Shown here piece after piece: positions 58,301 to 64,000 of a DNA stretch of 64,000 nucleotides; within the stretch, counting starts at the first letter, position 1; every line of letters starts with the position of its first letter. Source of the stretch: Onthophagus taurus. Lineage: Eukaryota; Arthropoda; Insecta; Coleoptera; Scarabaeidae. Both the position numbers and the translations under genes were made by a program. The notes under the pieces were generated by a model that did not search any database, was not told the origin of the DNA, and worked only from the letters and a program-made list of their open reading frames with translations. The stretch covers positions 5,580,001 through 5,644,000 of the forward strand of contig NC_091973.1 in the NCBI RefSeq assembly GCF_036711975.1, written 5' to 3'.

Positions 58301-61300
58301 TAACAACATCAAATCGATACATAGAAAAGCATTTGATGGATTAAAGAATGTTAAAAGTATCGATTTGTCCGATAATAACATTAGTTCGATTCAAGATGGT
58401 GCCTTTAAAGATATGCAACTTTTAAATAAATTAAAGATGAATACAACTATGTTGGTTTGTGATTGTAGCTTACAAGGATTTCAAAAGTGGCTTAACCACA
58501 GGCAATTGCCTGTTGATGCTGTATGTAATTACCCAGAAAAATTACGAAATTTTGCTTTAGTAAATGTTTCAGTTAATAATTTAACATGTGGTAAGCACAT
58601 TTAATAAAATTTTAATTGCTAATATTCATAATTATGTAATTTGTAGGAGATAATCCAAAACCTAGATTAACCGAAGAACCAGATTCAGAAATTATGGCTT
58701 TAAATGGCGGAAATATAACTTTGAGTTGTTCCGCTTTTTCAAGTTCGCCGAATCTTACGTTCATTTGGAAAAAAGATAACTTCGACTTAATTAATCCATC
58801 TGTAAGAGAAAAGGCCGTTATCGATGGAAACAACACCGAAATTAAGTCGGAGTTAACCATCTTTAATGTGCAACGTTCTGATGCTGGAAAGTATCAATGT
58901 AAAGTCAGTAATAGTTATGGAACAACTCACTCGAAAAAAGCTTTAATCGAAGTCTTAAGTAAGTTTTGAAAAAATTTTACGTTTTAAAATTAAATTGTTA
59001 AATTTTAGCTCGTCCAGTTTTTCATAAAGTACCTGCAAATGTGACAGTACAAGCCGGAAGCACTGTTCGTTTGGAATGCGCCGCAAACGGCGAACCTCAA
59101 CCAGAAATAGCATGGGAAAAAGATGGCGGTGATGATTTTCCCGCGGCCAGAGAGAGACGAATGCACGTTATGAATACGGACTATGTATTTTTCATCATCA
59201 ACACCCAACCTGCAGATTTAGGGGTTTATAGTTGTACGGCCCGAAATAAAGCTGGAACGATCGTCGCTAACGCCACAGTCACAATTGAAGGTAACAAAAT
59301 AAACGTAAAAAAGTTTAAGATAAATTAATTTTATTAAAAATTTAGAGAAACCATATTTTGTCAAACCAATGATTGATAAAGAAGTTATGGTCGGTGAATC
59401 TGCGGTATTACAATGTAAAGCCGGAGGAATTCCAAAACCCAGTATTGAATGGTTAAAGGATGGACGACCAATTCGGGTTACCGAAAGACATTTTTTTACT
59501 GCCGAGGATCAATTGATGATTATTGTTGATACAAGCATTGGTGATGCTGGAACTTATGTTTGTAATTTAAACAACACTCTTGGACAAGACACCGCTTATA
59601 GTATTCTATCTGTCAAACAAAGTAAGTTATTCATGCCTATTTTTATGAAAATTTGCATACAGGGTTTATACAAATTGATATGTCATCATATGTCTAGATT
59701 GCACCATTTTTGAGTTAGTTCAGTTTTCATAATAAAAATAATTTTTCAAAGTTACATTCCAGTCAGGCCAAATATTCTCAGTATTTGCACAAATAGGACC
59801 AAAATTATATAGAGTGGTCATAAATTTGCGCCAAATTTTCTTATGTCGAAAAGTCGAAAAGTTAATTTTTTTAAATGGCAACTCAACTTTTTTTCTTCGC
59901 CAGCCTATTATATTATATGATTAAAAAAAATGATGAACATGCGAAACATGACTTTTGAAGATACAGACCATAGATGAGGTCTGCAATTACTAAAACATAA
60001 TATTTAAAAATTTAAATACAGTAAAACCTCGATTAACGGACTAATACGGGGCAGGGGGTGTCCGTTATAGCCGAAAATCCTCTACATATAGAAAAACAGT
60101 CCCGAACACGTTTTTTCTGTTATAAGGCAAATATGAAACTTTAATACTTACCACAATTGAGGGTTATTCCAAGACCAGGAAGAGATATATAATATCAATT
60201 GTTTGTCTTATATATTTTTTTATTTATATACCTATACATATTAGTTAAACGAAAAACTTTACTTCTGATATGTATATACTTTAGTGATGGGAATACCGCT
60301 TATAATCGTGTCGCGCTCCAGGAACGGTCGCTACATAAAAATACCGTTCCAAAATACCGCTCCAAAATACCGCGACCTTGAACAAAAACATAGCTGGTTT
60401 CGTAGCAAGTTAGAAAAAATTATATATTCCCTTATATTATTATCATAAAATAATAATATTTTCAGATAGCGTGTAATTTTTTTAAATTACACGCTATCCG
60501 AAAATTGAAAAAAAAAATATATTAAGGGAGCCTTAAACGAATATCAATATAACGGCGTTTAACCTGACTGTCTTATATGTATAACGTTATAATATAACGT
60601 TCGGAATCGGGTATTTTAAAAATCGCGCCGGAATAGTACGTTCCATTAGAATAATGCTCCAAAATATCGTTCCTCAAATACCGAACCATCACTACAAATA
60701 TGTAATATTAGTAACGTTCTGTGACGGGTATTTTAAAATTGCGTGGAAGCGGTACGCTCCTCAAAAATACCGCTCCAAAATACCGTTCCTCAAATACCGT
60801 CCCATCACTAACATACTTTGGTTATAAAATGATATTATGATGTACTGGAGGTCGAAGCGCTTGTTCAAACAATCAAGTTTCTTTGCATTTTTAAAGTTTG
60901 TTGTTCTTTTATGATTAACTCCCTAAAACTACGGAAATGTGCTCGATACAATATTATGTCCATATTATGCCCCGAATACAATATTAATTCGGACAGCTAT
61001 TCATGACCGTTGCATTCGAATAGACAACTCTGGGAATACCCGGAGTTTTACTTTTAATACAGAACATCGCATGGAGAAACTCGGGTTATAAATAAAATTA
61101 ATAATAATAATTAAAAAAAATAAATTAATTAATATTAATTATAATACATTCGTACCCGAATGTCGGGTACGATCGATGATTGACGTTGATCGGTTTATAT
61201 TTAAATACGTACTGTTATCTATTAAACATATTATATTAATAATATTACTTACAAATATTTTAAATTTTTATACTTAGCGGAAATAAATTTTATTTTATTT

Positions 61301-62623
61301 CAAATTAAAAAATTTTCCATTATTAAAAATAGCAAAGGTGCACTTCTTTTTTATTTTATGCAAATATTTTTTTTGAACAATTAAAATTAATAATAAATGT
61401 AAATAATTTATTTAAAATTTGTATTTCTGAAATGTATACAATAATTAGTACTATAACTGTTAAAGTATTTTTTTATGCGTAAAAAAATATTTGCATAAAA
61501 TAAAAAAGAAGTGCGACTTAGTTCGTTACGATGGCCTATCATAAATCACGTAGCTTGACGTGATTTTTCCCAGCGATAATTATTGCCAGTACTATTTCTC
61601 ACGGTCGTAAAAACCATCAGAAATATACGACGGTCATAAATAAAAATCGGGCAGACAAAAACAGGATCGAAAATGAAATTAAAATTATTTTAAACCTATT
61701 ATTTCTTTACAATTTGCAATAAAGGTGTGTTCCTTAATGCGGCCCTTAATGAGAAATCCCGTTTTTGTCCGTTTTATTCCCACAGAAATAAAGAGACGGA
61801 GTTATAAAAACCGATTATTGTAGATTGTTATCTATACCGTACTTGTTAAAGGTTTATAACTTCTAACAATTTAAATTATTTGAAATTAAAACTTCATAGA
61901 ATCATTTATGAATAATAGATGATAATAATAATAAATAATAATGATAAATGGTGTAATTTAGACATATGATTACTTATATCAAATTATATTAAATTTTCGG
62001 TATAACCGGAAGTTGCAGAAAACTTAAAATATTTTAGCTAAAACGAGTTCCTCGAATAAAGCCTGAATGCAAATTTTCACAAAAATAGTGAATAATACAT
62101 ATAAAAAAAATTAAAAATTTTTGATTTATTTTTAGATGGAATAACAGAGAGTGATAAATTAGGTATAATAATAATAACAGTGGTGTGTTGCGCTGTTTGT
62201 ACATCAATAATATGGGTAGTAATAATTTATCAAACGCGACGTAGAATAAGTGTGCCTCAACCAAATGTTTTGCAATTGGAAGCAACAATTGTAGATTATT
62301 CCGAAAGGCCTACGCAATTTAACGATAACATTTCGGAACATTCTTCATGTAAAGATAGCGGAACGGGTGACTCGGCGAAACGTAGTAATGACGATTTATT
62401 ACCGGAATCTGAGTATCCGATATTTATTGATGGCACCACGACGAATGACAGTAAGTGTGAGACGATGCGTAGGGCTAGTTTGGTGTATTTGTCACCTGAA
62501 ATAAGGTACACGACGCCATTGCTTCATTCGGACGTATCGTATACGGTATCCACGAATCATGATCGATCGTTAACAAATATAAACGAGGTGGAAACCTCTA
62601 AAGATGAGGCTAAATTAGAATGA
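55394..62623 (+). CDS. lbk: LRIG-family protein (Lambik homologue): LRRs, three Ig domains, one membrane span
   Basis: Nine exons: 55394-55551, 57398-57541, 57599-57742, 57865-58008, 58064-58590, 58647-58958, 59009-59290, 59346-59621, 62136-62623. They are phase-consistent and give 824 residues. The start ATG gives a signal peptide ([18 protein letters not shown]), then an LRR N-cap ([14 protein letters not shown]). About 11-12 LRRs follow, then a C-cap ([10 protein letters not shown] to NLTCG). Three I-set immunoglobulin domains each fill one phase-1 exon (Cys and Trp cores such as [58 protein letters not shown]). A membrane span lies at about 672-695 and the tail is about 129 residues. LRIG proteins modulate receptor kinases and BMP signalling. 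This protein is shorter than vertebrate LRIGs (about 1100), mainly in LRR number and tail. Confidence 0.93.
55552..57397 (+). other. LRIG intron 1 with degenerate interspersed repeats
   Basis: This is 1.85 kb. At 56590-56770 it contains CATACAGGGTGTTAAAAAAT and then AATTTAATTCACTACAAATC and TCCCTATACCTATC. These resemble text at about 30120-30220 in an ASAP intron (GGGAATTAATTCTCTACAAA, TTCCTATACCTATT). Both are probably relics of one ACAGGGTGT-ended repeat family. Confidence 0.5.
60017..60130. mobile_element. possible pogo/Tigger-type terminal fragment
   Basis: TACAGTAAAACCTCGATTAA followed by CGGACTAATACGGGG and GTCCGTTATAGCCG resembles the terminal repeats of pogo/Tigger-type transposons (CAGT start after TA, then a TAACG-type subterminal motif). 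No opposite end was found, so it is at best a solo end. Confidence 0.4.
60282..60810. mobile_element. 529-bp hAT-type MITE in LRIG intron 8
   Basis: The ends are inverted repeats TAGTGATGGGA and TCCCATCACTA. The flanking 8-mers ATATACTT (60274-60281) and ACATACTT (60811-60818) match at seven of eight positions, as for a hAT target duplication. The interior repeats ATACCG(C/T)TCC many times and contains a palindrome, AGATAGCGTGTAATTT and its complement, at about 60464-60500. A second internal end (CCATCACTA at about 60686-60694) suggests a nested or partly duplicated element. No coding frame. Confidence 0.75.
61140..61200. repeat. CGTACCCGA palindrome related to the 8.2-kb element
   Basis: CGTACCCGAATGTCGGGTACG (about 61151-61171) is a palindrome whose arms match the CGTACCCGA motif in the arms of the 132-bp element at 8155-8286. 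It may be a relic of the same family. Confidence 0.5.
61335..61700 (-). repeat. dispersed repeat, copy B, with foldback arms (in LRIG intron 8)
   Basis: Reverse-complement counterpart of the ASAP-intron copy at 29170-29560. It also contains a long inverted pair. GCACTTCTTTTTTATTTTAT and then GCAAATATTTTTTT near 61340-61375 reappear inverted near 61480-61520, so this copy can fold into a stem of about 35 bp. Confidence 0.75.
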
Positions 62624-63882
62624 GGGTTCAAAAAAATGAAAGATATTCGTATTAAGTATTTTTAGTCTAAAAATGTATTGGAGCAAGTAGTATTACTCTG
62701 CAATGTTTTTATTTGATTACATTATTTCCTACGGATTGTAATGTTTCTACTTTACTTAGTTCCTGAGTAATGTTTAATGACGTTTTTCTTTTTTTTTTTT
62801 CGACTGTTATATGATTAAGGATTTTTTTTCTTTGTAGAGCGGGCATTGTTATTTATAATTATTATTGCTGTTATTTTTATGTTTTTTTCCTTGTGAGAAA
62901 AGAAAATCTTATTTATTTATTTCCTTTAATATATTTAGGTTTAGAGAATTGGACGTTAATGAGAAAAAATTCGTCCGGGTAAATGAAATATTATACTAAT
63001 TATAAGTCTATAAATGTTTAGGTGGATTAAGAGTACAAACCAATTATTACGACATTTTTGTATATAATACAGAAAGAGACGCGTAGCCATCCCTTTATTT
63101 ATATAGACTAAAAAAGATAAAAGTTCCTTTAGAATTAATTTTTTTCATTTCACTTACCGATTGCGTATTATTTTTTTTTGTTTCCAGAACAAGGTTTTTT
63201 ATTAGATAGAAACATACGATATAAATAAAATTTGTTTAAGCCATTTTACGGACAGAGTATATATATAATATATATTTATACAACTCGCCTAAAGAATTAA
63301 TCAAGAATATTGCAGAATTGCCTATATATTTTTTATTGAAATAGAATTGTATTGTATATTGACACAATATTTGATGCTTTAACTAGGTTAGGATGCATAT
63401 GTTAAGTTTTATTTAAGTGGTAGTTGTTTAAGTTTCACCAAGTCATTTTTATTGTAGCCATCCCTTCATCCCATCCATTTTAGCAGCTCAATGCATTTAC
63501 ATGAACACAAAAAAAGAATACACGTTACACTTGCCGTTGGCGATCAATCAACATTTCTTTAATCCGTCCGTAAATATTCAGAATTTACAAAACATAAATA
63601 CTCTTATCATCATGTAGCAACGGCTGCTTCATTTTTTTTAAACACGTCCATCTCTGTAGATCATGACCAGTTTTATGTATTTCTAATAACAAAACATCTA
63701 TACAAGTATTCTGTATATAAATATATTATGCATATATATAATTATTATATTTCGTCTGTCTGTATGTGTATAGAACTATTTACTGATAGTATTAAGTTTA
63801 CCTCATTGTGATCACTGTATTTGTTTTTTTGTCTTTTTTACAATATAGTTCTTGTATTTAAAATATTTTATTTAGTACAATT
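62624..63882. other. LRIG 3' UTR and convergent gene 3' UTR
   Basis: The plus-strand LRIG gene ends at 62623 and a minus-strand gene ends at 63883, so two 3' UTRs converge here. The first AATAAA on the plus strand is at about 63224-63229, implying an LRIG 3' UTR of about 600 bases. No coding potential. Confidence 0.55.
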
Positions 63883-63957
63883 TTAATCTTCATCTCCAAA
63901 CACGGATTCTTCACCTCCTCGATTATGGGCCATCGCTTGAATTTGCGCCAAAAAGTC
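63883..63957 (-). CDS. last coding exon of an unidentified gene (partial)
   Basis: On the minus strand an acceptor TTTAG at 63958-63959 opens a phase-0 exon of 24 codons and a stop at 63883. It encodes DFLAQIQAMAHNRGG followed by EESVFGDED. The acidic end and clean acceptor make a genuine terminal exon likely. The rest of the gene lies beyond the right edge of the window. I do not recognise the family. Confidence 0.6.
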   Translation of the reverse strand, partial: DFLAQIQAMAHNRGGEESVFGDED

Positions 63958-64000
63958 CTAAAGAAAAGATTGTAGTAAAAAATTAAAATTTTTGTTTTAA

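Overview
The window is animal nuclear DNA, AT-rich, with spliced protein-coding genes (GT-AG introns, AATAAA signals, many small intronic repeats). The gene content (a Windpipe-like LRR proteoglycan, a dusky/miniature-type zona pellucida protein, a Lambik/LRIG protein, Rap2, ASAP) points to an insect. A beetle or other holometabolous insect is my best guess, but the order cannot be proved from the sequence. No bacterial operon, CRISPR array, rRNA or tRNA gene was seen.

Layout. Positions 1-8830 hold no intact gene, only a decayed transposon-related coding copy (2388-3432) and a repeat cluster (7228-8350). Positions 8831-22035 hold three single-pass leucine-rich-repeat (LRR) membrane proteins: a two-exon plus-strand gene, a minus-strand Windpipe-like gene with candidate glycosaminoglycan sites, and a plus-strand gene with an acidic juxtamembrane run. 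They are followed by the six-exon mitochondrial iron-type alcohol dehydrogenase / hydroxyacid-oxoacid transhydrogenase gene (22900-24636). The minus strand from 33171 down to 26035 encodes an 11-exon ASAP-type Arf GTPase-activating protein (BAR, PH, ArfGAP, ankyrin, SH3). Across a 0.5 kb divergent gap lies BLOC1S5 (muted). Its stop codon is one base from the start codon of a TMEM199/Vma12-type V-ATPase assembly factor, a probable two-gene transcript.

Positions 39544-45517, minus strand, hold an intronless Rap2 GTPase gene and an eight-exon NT5DC2/3-type HAD 5'-nucleotidase-like gene. A long intergenic stretch follows, with a decayed LINE RNase H fragment (49490-50100). Then come a zona pellucida domain gene with a visible TATA box and a 5' UTR intron (about 50850-54480), a nine-exon LRIG/Lambik gene (55394-62623) with LRRs, three immunoglobulin exons and one membrane span, and the last exon of an unidentified convergent gene (63883-63957).

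Functional themes. Four LRR receptors and one apical matrix protein act at the cell surface. ASAP, Rap2, BLOC1S5 and TMEM199 act in membrane traffic and endolysosomal acidification. ADHFE1 and probably NT5DC are metabolic or mitochondrial. The most unusual non-coding features are two intronic higher-order repeat arrays in different genes (34256-35095 and 42000-44140). They share one CpG-rich core, about 22 bp long, in opposite orientations. Exon borders were assigned by eye from splice consensus, reading phase and protein similarity recalled from memory; no database search was run.
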